Shown piece by piece: positions 9,799 through 19,784 of a stretch of DNA of 64,000 nucleotides. Source of the stretch: Alphaproteobacteria bacterium (lineage in GTDB: Bacteria; Pseudomonadota; Alphaproteobacteria; Caulobacterales; Parvularculaceae); the NCBI GenBank assembly GCA_016125455.1, contig WGLS01000012.1, positions 186,001 through 250,000 on the forward strand. Reading direction: 5' to 3'. Numbering within the stretch: the first letter of the stretch is position 1; the number at the start of each line of letters is the position of its first letter. The notes beneath the pieces were generated by a model. That model was not told the DNA's origin and ran no database searches. It was given only the letters and a program-made list of their open reading frames with translations. Made by a program: the position numbers and the translations under genes.

Positions 9799-9818
9799 AC
9801 ATAAACATATCTTTATAT
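9799..9818 (-). promoter_or_regulatory. AT-rich inverted repeat, likely operator of the methionine operon
   Basis: The core ATAAACATATCTTTAT (9801-9816) is a 16-base dyad with 14 of 16 positions symmetric, and the outer A/T pair at 9799/9818 also matches. It stands out in otherwise GC-rich DNA and lies just upstream of the ArsR-methyltransferase start, where an autoregulatory ArsR-family repressor would bind. Confidence 0.6.
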
Positions 9819-9968
9819 CCGGCTCAATTGCCGAGATCGTCCCGTCGAAATTATTTTGCGGATGCGTTGCGGCGCGCGGGGTTGGGGTTACAAAGTCCCT
9901 ATTCGCGCCGGCAGGCCACGCTTTACGGCCTGCGACGGAATGCGAGGCGGCCGGGTGGGAGGCACGAG

Positions 9969-10862
9969 ATGACTTTACGCGCGTATCGACGCCTCGCTGC
10001 ATTGGCCATGGCCGCGACCCTGGCGGCTGCGCCCGCCAGTGCGCAGCAAGGCCCATCGGGCCAGGCCGGCGAGGAAATCGACCCTGGCCGCATTGAAGAA
10101 GCGATCGCTGCGGGCGAAGCGCCGATGGGCGACGCCGGCGTCGATCCCTGGGCTGGCTTCAACCGCAATATGTTCGCGGTCCACAATTTCTTTGACGCGA
10201 CGCTGCTCGTGCCGATTTCGCTTGCCTATCGCCACGCGACGCCGAAACGCGGCCGCCGCGGCATACGACGCTTCCTCGCGAACCTCAGCGCACCGACGGT
10301 CATCATCAACGACCTGCTGCAGGGCGAGTTCGACAGGGCGCGGAAGACGGCCGGGCGGTTCGCGATCAATTCTACCTTGGGCGCGGGAGGTTTCGCCGAC
10401 CCGGCGAACCTGATGGGCGTTGAGGGGCATCGGGAGGATTTCGGACAGACCCTTGCGGTCTGGGGCGTCGATTCCGGTCCTTACCTGTTCCTGCCGCTAT
10501 TCGGCCCGTCGACGGCGCGCGATCTCTTTGGATCAGGCGTCCAGATCCTCTTCGATCCGCTGTTCTATGTGCGCACGCCTCCGGCGAACATTGCGCGTTA
10601 CTCCCGCGCCGGCGTCGGCGGGATCGCGGCGCGCGAGCCCTTTATCGAACCGCTCGCAGACATGCGGACGAACTCGCTCGATTACTACGCATCATTCCGG
10701 AGCTTTTACCTGCAGAACCGCCAGCGCCAGATCCTCAACGACCGGGGCGACATTCAGCCCGCCCCCGTAGGCGACGAGAGCCTTGACGAGCTGGAGGCGG
10801 AACTAGACGCGCTCGATGCGGAGCTTTCGGCGCAGGACGATCCGGATTCGGATCAGTACTAG
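9969..10862 (+). CDS. mlaA: MlaA/VacJ family outer-membrane lipid asymmetry protein
   Basis: The 297-aa product contains the VacJ core: DPWAGFNRNMFAVHNFFD (about 60-77), RRFLANLSAPTVIINDLLQG, FAINSTLGAGGFADPA, EDFGQTLAVWGV and YLFLPLFGPST. MlaA removes misplaced phospholipids from the outer leaflet of the outer membrane. The N-terminus is a signal peptide ending APASA-QQ with no lipobox cysteine, so it is probably not a lipoprotein here. The C-terminus is acidic (EAELDALDAEL). The ATG has GGGAGG upstream. A long in-frame extension before it is shadow of the opposite gene. Confidence 0.93.
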   Translation: MTLRAYRRLAALAMAATLAAAPASAQQGPSGQAGEEIDPGRIEEAIAAGEAPMGDAGVDPWAGFNRNMFAVHNFFDATLLVPISLAYRHATPKRGRRGIRRFLANLSAPTVIINDLLQGEFDRARKTAGRFAINSTLGAGGFADPANLMGVEGHREDFGQTLAVWGVDSGPYLFLPLFGPSTARDLFGSGVQILFDPLFYVRTPPANIARYSRAGVGGIAAREPFIEPLADMRTNSLDYYASFRSFYLQNRQRQILNDRGDIQPAPVGDESLDELEAELDALDAELSAQDDPDSDQY

Positions 10863-10878
10863 TCGGCGGGGCCCGCCT

Positions 10879-11994
10879 TCAGGACGGGTCGCCAATCAGG
10901 CGGCGCGATGGGCCATCTGCTGGCCGGCGCGCCGTCGCGGCAAAGCATCCGAGACTGAGGAACATTATCCAGAAGCTTGGCGGCAGCGGCGTCTCGAGCA
11001 CGGCCGCGCCGTCTTCGGGACCGTTATCGACAAGCGCAATCGGCGGATTGCCGTTCTGGTCGTCAATGCCTTCTTCGTCGTCAGCCGCAGGGTCATCGTC
11101 CATGACGTCGCCGGCGACAAGATCGCTGACCTGATCGGAGAGACTGTCGCCGGGTTCCGCCTCGTTGTCGGGATCCGGCGCTTGCGGGCCCGGATCGTCA
11201 TTGTTCGCCGAATTGTTGTCCTGGCCATTGCCGGAGCCGTTATCTGGCCCACTATCCTGCTCGCCGCCCGATGCCCCCGGAAATCCGCCGGAACGGCCAG
11301 TTGGGCCGCCAATCGAACCTCCAGATGAACCTCCGGTCGGACCTCCAGCCGCCTCGCCGCCGCCGATCAGGCCGGCGCGGGGCGAGCGCGCAACGGGGCC
11401 GCCGCCCCACCCTCCCACGAGCACGCCTGGCGAATGCCGGTTGTCGATCAGGAAAGCCAGTTCCTCGTCGACAGGCCCGTCCGGCGCTTCGTCCACAAGA
11501 TCAGCGATGAGGCGGTCCTTGTCCGTACAGGATGGATTCGCGTCGAGGCCGATGACGGCGTCAATGGCGGCGGCGTCAAACCATGCCTCATCGACCGAAG
11601 CGCTTACCTTCACCAGCTCAAACTGGCCCTCGGCGTTAAGCACGCACACGATGCGTTGCACGACGTCCGTCTGCGGATCGTCATGGGCCGGGCCTTGAAC
11701 AGGGGCCAACGCATTCACCGGCGTTGCTGGCGGACGCTGCGCCGACCCTGGGCCCCTGATGGCGGGCGAACGCCGTGGGGGCGCGCGGTCCCACTCCGTC
11801 AACAGGCGCTGCATCGGGATGCCGCCAGATAGCTCGTCGTCGAGCGGATCGCCGCCGGCGTAGGCAATCGAGCCGATCCAGGCGCCGAAGCTTGCGCCAA
11901 GCAGGACTCCGACGCTGGCGACGCCCGTGCGCAGGATCGTCCGGCGCGCGCCGCGGCGGCGGAAGTTCGCCAATAATATGGTGAACGCAAACAA
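10879..11994 (-). CDS. exported low-complexity protein with a PEP-CTERM-like C-terminal sorting signal
   Basis: The 371-aa product has a basic N-terminus and a hydrophobic anchor (about 25-46). A middle part around 110-190 has two cysteines (RIVCVLN, NPSCTDKD). A long Gly/Ser/Asp/Asn/Pro-rich linker follows (about 200-335). The end is tripartite: LETPLPPS, a membrane helix (FWIMFLSLGCFAA), then an Arg-rich tail. That end resembles PEP-CTERM/VPxxx-CTERM signals processed by exosortases. No function is recognised. The start is uncertain: only TTG codons (11994 or 11973) are available before the anchor and none has a good ribosome site. Confidence 0.6.
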   Translation of the reverse strand: MFAFTILLANFRRRGARRTILRTGVASVGVLLGASFGAWIGSIAYAGGDPLDDELSGGIPMQRLLTEWDRAPPRRSPAIRGPGSAQRPPATPVNALAPVQGPAHDDPQTDVVQRIVCVLNAEGQFELVKVSASVDEAWFDAAAIDAVIGLDANPSCTDKDRLIADLVDEAPDGPVDEELAFLIDNRHSPGVLVGGWGGGPVARSPRAGLIGGGEAAGGPTGGSSGGSIGGPTGRSGGFPGASGGEQDSGPDNGSGNGQDNNSANNDDPGPQAPDPDNEAEPGDSLSDQVSDLVAGDVMDDDPAADDEEGIDDQNGNPPIALVDNGPEDGAAVLETPLPPSFWIMFLSLGCFAATARRPADGPSRRLIGDPS

Positions 11995-12208
11995 GTTGAA
12001 CTGCGCCTTCGATTGCTCGAGGCGAAATCAGCAAGACCCGTGCCACGGGAAAATTCATCGGTCCGCGCAACAGGAACGGTTGGCGGCGATGGCGTTCAGG
12101 CGGCAATCGCCCGAGGCGAGACCGCCGGCCACGGACGCAATCGCCCCATGAGGCCCGGGCGCCGGAGACGTGCGCGATTGAGATATTGGCCGCCGGCGCC
12201 GCAAGCCA

Positions 12209-12988
12209 TCAGGACCGCAAGGAAAATGGCGAGAAATCGGTGCCGGCATCGTAGACGTCGACGCCTTCAGCGCGCTTCAGCATGGCCACGACCCTGTAGG
12301 TGACCGGCGTCAGGAATGCCTCCCACAGAACTTTCAGTAGATAGTTCGTCACCAGAACGGTCGCCACCTGCGACGTCGACCATACGCCGAGAAACGCAAG
12401 CGGATAAAAGATCAGGCTGTCGACGCCCTGCCCCACAATGGTCGATCCTATCGTGCGTTGCCATAGATGCGCGCCACCGGACGCAACCTTCATCCGCGCC
12501 ATGACGAACGCGTTCGCGAATTCGCCCGCCCAGAAGGCCATGACCGAGGCAAGGACGATGCGCGGCGTCATCCCGAAAACCTGTTCGTAAGCGGGTTGCC
12601 CCTCCCAGCCGGGCGCCGGCGGCAGGGCGACGACGACCCATGACATGAACGCCATGAAGAGCACCGCGGCGAAACCGGCCCAGACGACGCGCCGCGCCCG
12701 GGCGTAGCCATAAACCTCGGTCAGGACGTCGCCGAGAATGTAGGACAAAGGGAAGAACAGGATGCCGGCGCCAAACTCGCCGAAGGTCCACCCAAAAAGC
12801 TCCGCTTCAAAGAACTGGGCCGGCTTCGCGGCGCCGATCAGGTTCGAACAGATCAGGATCGCAACGAAAGCCGCCATCGCGAAATCATAGTACTTGAAGC
12901 GATGCGCGGAGAGACGGGCGGCGTCGTCGACGCGGTCGATTGACGGCGAGGCGTGATCGACGCCGACGGGCGGGCTATCGATTGGCAA
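12209..12988 (-). CDS. queuosine precursor transporter (YhhQ family)
   Basis: The 259-aa protein has about six membrane helices and YhhQ-family features: LICSNLIG, a FPLSYILGDVLTEVYGY segment, the WAGEFANAFVMAR helix and STIVGQGVDSLIFYPL. The family imports queuine or preQ1 for tRNA modification. The start codon is TTG with AAGGGGA 7 bases upstream; the first 35 residues are a hydrophilic cytoplasmic tail. Confidence 0.85.
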   Translation of the reverse strand: MPIDSPPVGVDHASPSIDRVDDAARLSAHRFKYYDFAMAAFVAILICSNLIGAAKPAQFFEAELFGWTFGEFGAGILFFPLSYILGDVLTEVYGYARARRVVWAGFAAVLFMAFMSWVVVALPPAPGWEGQPAYEQVFGMTPRIVLASVMAFWAGEFANAFVMARMKVASGGAHLWQRTIGSTIVGQGVDSLIFYPLAFLGVWSTSQVATVLVTNYLLKVLWEAFLTPVTYRVVAMLKRAEGVDVYDAGTDFSPFSLRS

Positions 12989-13058
12989 GCGCGGTTCCCC
13001 TTCTCTTGATCCGCAAGCGCGATAGGCAAATCCGATCCGCCAGATCCGCCCGTGTCCG

Positions 13059-13856
13059 TCAGTCCACGTCCTGGCGCGGCCGGTCCAGCGTTTTGATCAC
13101 GCCACGAAGCGTCCGCACTTCGCCATCGCTAAGGCCCGCCCGCGACAACGCGACGCGCAGGTTGCGCTCCTTCGCGTAGCGCTTTTCCGGCGGGAAGAAA
13201 TAGCCGCGGCTGTCGAGCGTCGAAAACAGATGGTCGATGAGCGCTTCGAACTCGTCCTTGCCCGCTGGAACCGGGCGGCCGGTCGACCCTTCTGCGGCCG
13301 GCGTCGGCGTGTCGGCGCGCGTCATTGCCCGTTTTCGCCATTCATAGGCCAGGAGCAGCACTGCCTGGGCGAGGTTGAGCGAGGGGAAATAGGCATTGGT
13401 CGGGGCGGCGATAATGCCGTCGCACCGCAGGACGTCCTCGTTTTCCAGCCCGCGCCGTTCCGAGCCGAAGACGAGCGCGCACCTGGCGCCTTCATCGGTG
13501 CGCCGGTCGATCTCGACAGCCGCCATAGCGGGCTCGAAAACCGGCAGGCGCATTTCCCGCGAACGGGCCGTGGTGGCCAGCGCGAAATTCACGTCCGCGA
13601 GCGCTGCGTCCAGCCGCTCGTAACTGCGCGCCCGCTCGAGCACCCCAATGGCGCCGGAGGCCATTGCGATCGCCGCGTCGTTCGGCCAGCCGTCGCGGGG
13701 CGCAACAATCCTGAGATCCGTGAAGCCGAAATTCAGCATCGCCCGGGCAGTTGCGCCAATGTTTTCCCCCAGTTGCGGACCCACGAGCACGACCGCCGGC
13801 GCCCGCGGGTCCGCCCCGTCCAGCCCGCGCGCGACATTTTTCGGTTCCGTTCGCAT
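13059..13856 (-). CDS. trmJ: TrmJ-like tRNA (SpoU/TrmH superfamily) 2'-O-methyltransferase
   Basis: The 265-aa product shows the three SPOUT motifs: ENIGATARAMLNFGF near residue 28, ALVFGSERRGLENEDV near 130, and PSLNLAQAVLLLAYEW near 163. A C-terminal helical tail matches TrmJ (FFPPEKRYAKERNLRVALSR). TrmJ methylates position 32 in the tRNA anticodon loop. The start is the ATG giving MRTEPK; upstream codons run into the divergent gene region. Confidence 0.85.
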   Translation of the reverse strand: MRTEPKNVARGLDGADPRAPAVVLVGPQLGENIGATARAMLNFGFTDLRIVAPRDGWPNDAAIAMASGAIGVLERARSYERLDAALADVNFALATTARSREMRLPVFEPAMAAVEIDRRTDEGARCALVFGSERRGLENEDVLRCDGIIAAPTNAYFPSLNLAQAVLLLAYEWRKRAMTRADTPTPAAEGSTGRPVPAGKDEFEALIDHLFSTLDSRGYFFPPEKRYAKERNLRVALSRAGLSDGEVRTLRGVIKTLDRPRQDVD

Positions 13857-13932
13857 AATCGGTTCGATAGGCCGTCGGGGCGCGACGGCGCAAGCCGAAC
13901 GACGCCTGTCCGGATGCGAGGGTTCGCCGCGA

Positions 13933-14481
13933 ATGCCAACGCCACATAGACCGCTGCCGGTAATCGACATTGCAACGGAGCGATTGAAACTTGTCGCCCC
14001 GACCATCGATGACGCGCCTGATATCGCCAGGTTTGTCGGCGACCGCGACGTCGCGATCCGGCTTGCCAGCGTGCCCCATCCCTACGGCCTAGAGGACGCC
14101 ATCCATTTTATCTTGCGCATCATGCCGGTCCATTCCGTCTGGGCCGTCCGCCGCAAGTCCGACGGCCGGTTCATCGGGGTGATTGGCCTCGCGCCGACCG
14201 ACCGGCCCGACGCCGACGCCGAGCTCGGCTACTGGTACGGCAAGCCTTTCTGGGGCGCAGGCTACGCCACCGAAGCAGCGCGCGGCCTCCTCGGCTATGT
14301 GGATTCAGCGGGACTGTCACGGCTCGAAGCCGGCTACTTCGAGTTCAACCCGGCCTCCGGACGGGTGCTCGAAAAGGTGGGGTTTCGCGAAACCGGTCGC
14401 TCGCGGCGCGGCAATCTCGTGTTTCAGGGCGAGCGCCCCCATGTCGACATGAGGCGCGTTGCCGTCCCTCCTTCGCCCTGA
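13933..14481 (+). CDS. GNAT family N-acetyltransferase (RimJ/RimL type)
   Basis: The 182-aa product follows the RimJ/RimL pattern: TERLKLVAPTIDDAPDIARF at the start, GRFIGVIGL, then ELGYWYGKPFWGAGYATEAA, which is the acetyl-CoA-binding region, and NPASGRVLEKVGFRETG near the end. It would acetylate an amine of a protein N-terminus or small molecule; the substrate is unknown. It is divergent from the trmJ-like gene, with 76 bases between the start codons. Confidence 0.85.
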   Translation: MPTPHRPLPVIDIATERLKLVAPTIDDAPDIARFVGDRDVAIRLASVPHPYGLEDAIHFILRIMPVHSVWAVRRKSDGRFIGVIGLAPTDRPDADAELGYWYGKPFWGAGYATEAARGLLGYVDSAGLSRLEAGYFEFNPASGRVLEKVGFRETGRSRRGNLVFQGERPHVDMRRVAVPPSP

Positions 14482-14804
14482 CGCGGGACTTTGATGCGGA
14501 ACATTGGGCGGGACGCGGGCGGGAGCTAGGACGACATGCAGTGATGCGAGGGTTTCCGTGCTTATCCGCGCCAGCGCCGTTTCCCGTCGAGATCCGCCGT
14601 TTTTGGCCAAACTAACCGCATCCGCCCTTTGCGCGCCGCGATGGGCATTGATATAGCCCACGGCGACTGGCGATACCGGCCGCCGATCCGGAACGGGGCG
14701 GCGGCGCGCCGGCGCGGCCGCCACTATCCTGCGCGCGTTCGAAAATCCCAGGGTTCGCAGTTCCCACGCTCGAAGTTCACTCAAGGTCAGACCGAGGCAA
14801 GTCG
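14482..14804. other. intergenic region upstream of icd
   Basis: I see no convincing gene in these 323 bases. A perfect 10-base palindrome TTTGGCCAAA lies at 14602-14611; its meaning is unknown. The promoter of icd must lie here but I cannot place it. Confidence 0.5.
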
Positions 14805-16019
14805 ATGAAAAAGATCAAGGTAGAAAACCCCATCGTCGAAATGGATGGGGACGAGATGACGCGGATCATCTGGCAGATGATCAAGGACAAGTTCATCCAC
14901 CCCTACCTCGACATCGACCTGAAGTATTTCGACCTCGGCATGGAAGAACGCGACCGCACCGACGACAAGGTGACGGTCGAGGCCGCTGAAGCGACCAAAA
15001 AATACGGCGTCGCGGTCAAGTGCGCGACAATCACCCCGGACGAGGCGCGCGTCGAGGAATTCGGCCTCAAGCAGATGTGGCGATCGCCGAACGGAACGAT
15101 CCGGAACATCCTCGGCGGCGTTGTCTTCCGTGAGCCAATTATCATCTCGAACGTGCCGCGGCTCGTGCCCGGCTGGACGCAGCCGATCATTATCGGCCGG
15201 CACGCCTTCGGCGACCAGTATCGCGCGACCGACATGCTGTTCCCGGGCAAGGGAAAGCTTTCCCTGAAATGGGAGGGCGACAATGGCGAAGTTATCGAAC
15301 GGGAAGTCTACGACGCGCCTTCGAGCGGCGTTTACATGGGCATGTACAATCTCGACGAGTCGATCCGCGATTTTGCCCGCGCCTGCTTTAACTACGGCCT
15401 GCAGCGTCAGTACCCGGTTTATCTGTCTACGAAGAACACCATAATGAAAAAATACGACGGCCGCTTCAAGGACATATTCGCCGACGTCTTCGAGACCGAG
15501 TTCAAGGACAAGTTCGCCGCCTATGGCGGAACCTACGAGCACCGGCTGATCGACGACATGGTCGCCGCGTGCATGAAATGGTCCGGCGGATATGTCTGGG
15601 CCTGCAAGAACTATGACGGCGACGTCCAGTCCGACACGGTCGCCCAGGGGTTCGGCTCGCTCGGCCTGATGACGTCCGTGCTGATGACGCCGGACGGCAA
15701 GACCGTCGAGGCTGAAGCCGCCCATGGCACCGTCACGCGCCACTATCGCCAGCACCAGAAGGGCGAGGCGACGTCGACCAACTCGATCGCCTCGATCTTC
15801 GCGTGGACGCGCGGGCTTACCTATCGCGGCAAGATGGACGGCAATGACGAACTCGTGACATTCGCCGAAACGCTCGAGAAAACGGTCATCCGGACGGTTG
15901 AAAAGGGATTCATGACCAAGGATCTGGCGCTCCTGATCGGGGCGCAGCAGAAATGGCAATCGACGAGCGGCTTCATCGACAAGGTTGACGAGTTTTTCCG
16001 CGAGGCGATGAGCAAGTAA
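14805..16019 (+). CDS. icd: NADP-dependent isocitrate dehydrogenase
   Basis: The 404-aa product is the eukaryote-like, homodimeric class of NADP-ICDH. It begins [17 protein letters not shown], has [18 protein letters not shown] (substrate loop, about 95-112), [13 protein letters not shown], the metal-binding [11 protein letters not shown], and [14 protein letters not shown] for the cofactor. It oxidises isocitrate to 2-oxoglutarate in the TCA cycle. The ATG has GAGG 8 bases upstream. Confidence 0.97.
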   Translation: MKKIKVENPIVEMDGDEMTRIIWQMIKDKFIHPYLDIDLKYFDLGMEERDRTDDKVTVEAAEATKKYGVAVKCATITPDEARVEEFGLKQMWRSPNGTIRNILGGVVFREPIIISNVPRLVPGWTQPIIIGRHAFGDQYRATDMLFPGKGKLSLKWEGDNGEVIEREVYDAPSSGVYMGMYNLDESIRDFARACFNYGLQRQYPVYLSTKNTIMKKYDGRFKDIFADVFETEFKDKFAAYGGTYEHRLIDDMVAACMKWSGGYVWACKNYDGDVQSDTVAQGFGSLGLMTSVLMTPDGKTVEAEAAHGTVTRHYRQHQKGEATSTNSIASIFAWTRGLTYRGKMDGNDELVTFAETLEKTVIRTVEKGFMTKDLALLIGAQQKWQSTSGFIDKVDEFFREAMSK

Positions 16020-16196
16020 GGCCGGCGCGCCACGACGTCCGTCGCAAGATAGCGGCGGCTCATCCCAGCCGCGGTTGCGTCCGTTGGGAGGGAATTGCAG
16101 GCTGGGCGGGAATGCTGTCCGCACGGGGCGGCCCAGAGAATCGTAACGAGATCCGCAATCGGCTGACAACAACGCACGTCGAAGCGGCAGGATCAA

Positions 16197-16889
16197 ATGA
16201 GCGGAGATGGCGACATGGCGACTTTTCGACGGATGCCTGGCCAAAGGACCGAAGGTCGGCTGATAACGGGCGCAGCGATTTCCGCGCTCCTGGTTTCGAT
16301 GCCCCTCGCTTCGGCGGCGGCGGAGACGCGGACCTTCGACTTTGACGACTTTAACGAAGTGGACATTGCTGCCGGCGTCGATGCGACGGTCACGGTCGGC
16401 AGCGACTTCGCCATTGCCGTCGAGGCGGACGAAAAGGACCTTGAGCGGCTTCGCATCGAGGTAAAGGACCGCACCCTGAAGATTTCGCGGGAGTACCGCG
16501 GCATGAGCTGGTCAGACGGCAGGGGCAAGATCGTCGCGACGATCTCCATGCCGACCCTCGTCGGCATCGAAGCCTCCTCGGGCGCATCCGTCGTGGCGAC
16601 AGGCATCGACGCCGGCGCCTTCGCGATCGAAACATCCAGCGGCGGATCGGCGGAAGCCACAGGGCGCTGCGAGAGCCTTGACGCCGACGCATCGAGCGGA
16701 TCGCGCCTCGATGCTGAAGCTCTGCAATGCGCGCGGGTTGTCGTCGACGCCTCGTCCGGCGCGTCGGTTCGTGCGTACGCGGATGAAGAAATGACAGCCG
16801 ATGCGTCGTCCGGCGCGTCCGTCAAGATTTTCGGCGACCCTGCGCGCCGGGATGTCAGCAAGTCCTCCGGCGCGTCCGTCAGCTACTGA
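16197..16889 (+). CDS. secreted GIN-domain (DUF2807) protein
   Basis: The 230-aa product has a signal peptide ending near PLASAAAE. A right-handed beta structure of the GIN/DUF2807 type follows: FDFDDFNEVDIAAGVDATVT at the start of the mature part, then recurring Ser/Gly steps such as IEASSGASV, DASSGSR, DASSGASV and KSSGASV. The family is common but functionally unassigned (once called putative auto-transporter adhesin head). Two starts are possible: ATG 16197 or ATG 16215, the latter with GGAG 8 bases upstream. Confidence 0.82.
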   Translation: MSGDGDMATFRRMPGQRTEGRLITGAAISALLVSMPLASAAAETRTFDFDDFNEVDIAAGVDATVTVGSDFAIAVEADEKDLERLRIEVKDRTLKISREYRGMSWSDGRGKIVATISMPTLVGIEASSGASVVATGIDAGAFAIETSSGGSAEATGRCESLDADASSGSRLDAEALQCARVVVDASSGASVRAYADEEMTADASSGASVKIFGDPARRDVSKSSGASVSY

Positions 16890-16901
16890 CCCCGCCGCTC
16901 A

Positions 16902-16924
16902 GCCGGACCGACGTCCGGCCTTGA
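16902..16924. terminator. hairpin between convergent genes
   Basis: GCCGGAC (16902-16908) and GTCCGGC (16913-16919) pair perfectly around a CGAC loop. The following T-run is weak (CTTGAC). The position between two convergent genes fits a terminator. Confidence 0.4.
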
Positions 16925-16988
16925 CTGACGCGCCCGGCGCAGGACGCTGAGGGCGAAAGGCCTGGGTCGTAGATTTAGGCCACCGACC

Positions 16989-19655
16989 TCAGGCCGCCGC
17001 GCCGGCGTCAATCGCCGCCTTGATCGCGCCGATCGCGGCTTCGGCGTTCGCGCCGTCCGGGCCGCCAGCCTGCGCCATGTCCGGCCGGCCGCCGCCGCCC
17101 TTGCCGCCGATCGCCGCCGATCCGGCGCGCGCGAGGTCTACCGCCGACAACCGGTCCTTCAGGTCGTCCGTCACGCCCACAGTGAGCGCGGCCTTGCCCT
17201 CATTGACGCTGATGAAAGCGGCGACGCCCGATCCGAGCGTCGACTTCGCCTGATCGACGAGGCCGCGAAGGTCTTTCGCGGCAACATCTGTCACCACCTT
17301 GCCGATGAATTTGACGCCGCCGACATCGATAGTCGGGTCCGCTGACGTGCCGCCGCCGCCGAGGGCGAGCTTTTTCTTCGCTTCCGCAAGCTCACGGTCG
17401 AGCTTGCGACGTTCTGCAACAAGCGCATCAATCCGCGCGGCCAAATCGCCAGGCACGGTCTTGAGCGCCGCCGAGGCGCGCTTTGCGATGTCGGCCTGCT
17501 CCTCAAGGTAGAGCCGCGCCGCCTCGCCGGTCAGCGCCTCGATCCGGCGCACGCCAGAGGAAACGCCGCCCTCGGCGACGATCTTGAACAGCGCGATGTC
17601 GCCGAGGCGGCGCACATGGGTGCCCCCGCACAACTCGACCGAATAGGCTTCCGCGTCGCCTTCGATTGCCGCGCCCATCGTCAGCACTCGAACTTCGTCG
17701 TCGTACTTTTCGCCGAAGAGCGCGATCGCGCCCGACGCAACCGCATCGTCATAGGTCATCAGTTTCGTCTCGACGGGCGCATTCTGGCGCACGACGGCGT
17801 TCACCCGCCGCTCGACTTCGGCGATTTCGCCTGCCGACATCGGCGCGTCATGGGAGAAATCGAACCGCAGCCGCTCGTCGCCGACGAACGAGCCCATCTG
17901 ACGAACGCCGGAGCCCAGAACCTCGCGCAATGCCTTGTGCGCAAGGTGCGTCGCGGAATGGTTCGCCCGCGTCCGGTCGCGGCGGATAGCGTCAACCTCA
18001 AGGCGATAGGTCTCGCCCACCTTCAGGCCGCGGTCGCCGACGACGCCCACATGCACATGCAACCCGCCGCCAGCGCGCTTCTTGACATCGGCGACGCGAA
18101 AAACCTCGGCGCCATTTGCGCGTACGGCGCCTGCGTCGCCCTGCTGGCCGCCGGATTCAGCGTAGAACGGCGTGCGGTCGAAAACGAGATGGGCCTTCGC
18201 GCCCGGCGGCGCGACATCGACCCGCGCGCCATCGACGACGATCGCGCGCAACGTCGCTTCGTCCGTATCACGATCATACCCTGTGAACGTCGTATCGCCG
18301 AGCTCGGCGCGGGTCTCGTTCCATATGGCTTCGTCGCCGGCGTCGCCAGAGCCCGACCAGGCGGCGCGGGCCGTCTCGCGCTGCGCGTTCATCGCGCGCT
18401 CAAATCCCTCAATGTCTACGCCCCGCCCCTCCCGGCGCAACGCGTCCTGGGTCAGGTCGATCGGGAATCCGAAAGTGTCGTAAAGCCTGAACGCCGCCTC
18501 GCCGGGCAATGGCGCTCCCCCGGGAAGCTTCGCCGTTTCTTCCTGCAACAGCCGCAGGCCCCGGCCCAGCAGGTCCGCGAAGCGCTCCTCCTCCGCGGCA
18601 ATCGTCGCCGCAATGACATCCGCGCCGCGACGAAGGTCGGGGTAAGCCACGCCCATTTCCGCCGCCAGCGCCGGCACGAGCCGCGACATGAGGGGCGTTT
18701 TCGGATTAAGGCCATTTGCATACCGCATTGCGCGGCGCATGATCCGCCTCAGGACATACCCCCGCCCTTCATTGGAGGGCTGGACGCCGTCGGCGATCAG
18801 AAACGCAGTCGCGCGCAAGTGATCGGCGACGACCCGGTGCGCCGCGGCGTTCTCGCCCGTCGCCTTTGCGCCGGAAATCTCTTCGCTTGCCGCAATCAGG
18901 GTGCGGAACAGATCGACTTCATAGTTGGAATGGACGCCCTGCAGAACCGCCGCAATGCGCTCCAGCCCCATCCCGGTGTCGATCGAGGGCTTCGGCAGGT
19001 TGCGCTCTTCGCCGCCTTCGAGACGCTCAAACTGCATGAAAACGAGGTTCCAGATCTCGATGAACCGGTCGCCGTCCTCGTCCGGCGATCCGGGCGGGCC
19101 GCCCGGCACCGACGGGCCGTGATCGTAGAAGATTTCCGAGCACGGCCCGCACGGGCCTGTGTCGCCCATTGACCAGAAATTGTCGCTCGTCGCGATACGG
19201 ATGATGCGCTCGTCGGGGAGCCCAGCGATTCTCGCCCACAGCGCCGCCGCCTCGTCGTCCGTATGGTAGACCGTGACCGTCAGGCGATCCGGGGCGAGGC
19301 CGTACTCCTTTGTGACGAGGCGCCAGGCGGCGTCGATCGCCTCCTCCTTGAAATAGTCGCCGAACGAAAAGTTCCCGAGCATCTCGAAGAAGGTGTGATG
19401 GCGCGCGGTATACCCGACATTGTCGAGGTCATTGTGTTTGCCGCCGGCGCGGACGCATTTCTGCGAGGAGGCCGCGCGGGAATAGGGGCGCTTCTCCGCG
19501 CCGGTAAAGACGTTCTTGAACGGGACCATGCCGGCGTTGACGAACAGAAGCGTCGGATCGTCCGCCGGCACCAGCGATGCGGACGGCACGACGTCGTGGC
19601 CGCGCGCGCGGAAGAAATCGAGAAAGGTCGATCGGATCTCATTCAGTGACGGCAT
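16989..19655 (-). CDS. alaS: alanyl-tRNA synthetase
   Basis: The 888-aa product is full length for the family. It begins [23 protein letters not shown] and contains the class II motif 2 region [21 protein letters not shown]. The editing domain has [16 protein letters not shown] and [15 protein letters not shown] (zinc-type HxxxH and CxxxH elements). The C-Ala domain is Gly-rich ([16 protein letters not shown]). The start MPSLNE is preceded by GAGG; upstream in-frame codons are unconserved. Confidence 0.98.
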   Translation of the reverse strand: MPSLNEIRSTFLDFFRARGHDVVPSASLVPADDPTLLFVNAGMVPFKNVFTGAEKRPYSRAASSQKCVRAGGKHNDLDNVGYTARHHTFFEMLGNFSFGDYFKEEAIDAAWRLVTKEYGLAPDRLTVTVYHTDDEAAALWARIAGLPDERIIRIATSDNFWSMGDTGPCGPCSEIFYDHGPSVPGGPPGSPDEDGDRFIEIWNLVFMQFERLEGGEERNLPKPSIDTGMGLERIAAVLQGVHSNYEVDLFRTLIAASEEISGAKATGENAAAHRVVADHLRATAFLIADGVQPSNEGRGYVLRRIMRRAMRYANGLNPKTPLMSRLVPALAAEMGVAYPDLRRGADVIAATIAAEEERFADLLGRGLRLLQEETAKLPGGAPLPGEAAFRLYDTFGFPIDLTQDALRREGRGVDIEGFERAMNAQRETARAAWSGSGDAGDEAIWNETRAELGDTTFTGYDRDTDEATLRAIVVDGARVDVAPPGAKAHLVFDRTPFYAESGGQQGDAGAVRANGAEVFRVADVKKRAGGGLHVHVGVVGDRGLKVGETYRLEVDAIRRDRTRANHSATHLAHKALREVLGSGVRQMGSFVGDERLRFDFSHDAPMSAGEIAEVERRVNAVVRQNAPVETKLMTYDDAVASGAIALFGEKYDDEVRVLTMGAAIEGDAEAYSVELCGGTHVRRLGDIALFKIVAEGGVSSGVRRIEALTGEAARLYLEEQADIAKRASAALKTVPGDLAARIDALVAERRKLDRELAEAKKKLALGGGGTSADPTIDVGGVKFIGKVVTDVAAKDLRGLVDQAKSTLGSGVAAFISVNEGKAALTVGVTDDLKDRLSAVDLARAGSAAIGGKGGGGRPDMAQAGGPDGANAEAAIGAIKAAIDAGAAA

Positions 19656-19784
19656 GTCGGCGCCTCGAAGCTTCGGGGGTCGGGGCAAACGCGGCCTTCT
19701 TCAGCGGTCTCGCCCGTCGGAGCGCGGACTATGGCCGTCCCGCCGCCTTTTTCAAGGCGTGCGGCAATCGGCATGGCGCGCCAT

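Noticed and set aside
9150-9968. In-frame extension upstream of mlaA
   Set aside because: It runs antisense to the ArsR-methyltransferase gene and lacks a signal peptide; the signal peptide begins at 9969.
14787-16244. 485-codon open frame on the minus strand over icd
   Set aside because: Complementary shadow of icd; no motif.
17616-19172. 518-codon open frame on the plus strand over alaS
   Set aside because: Complementary shadow of alaS; Arg- and Ala-rich without domain.
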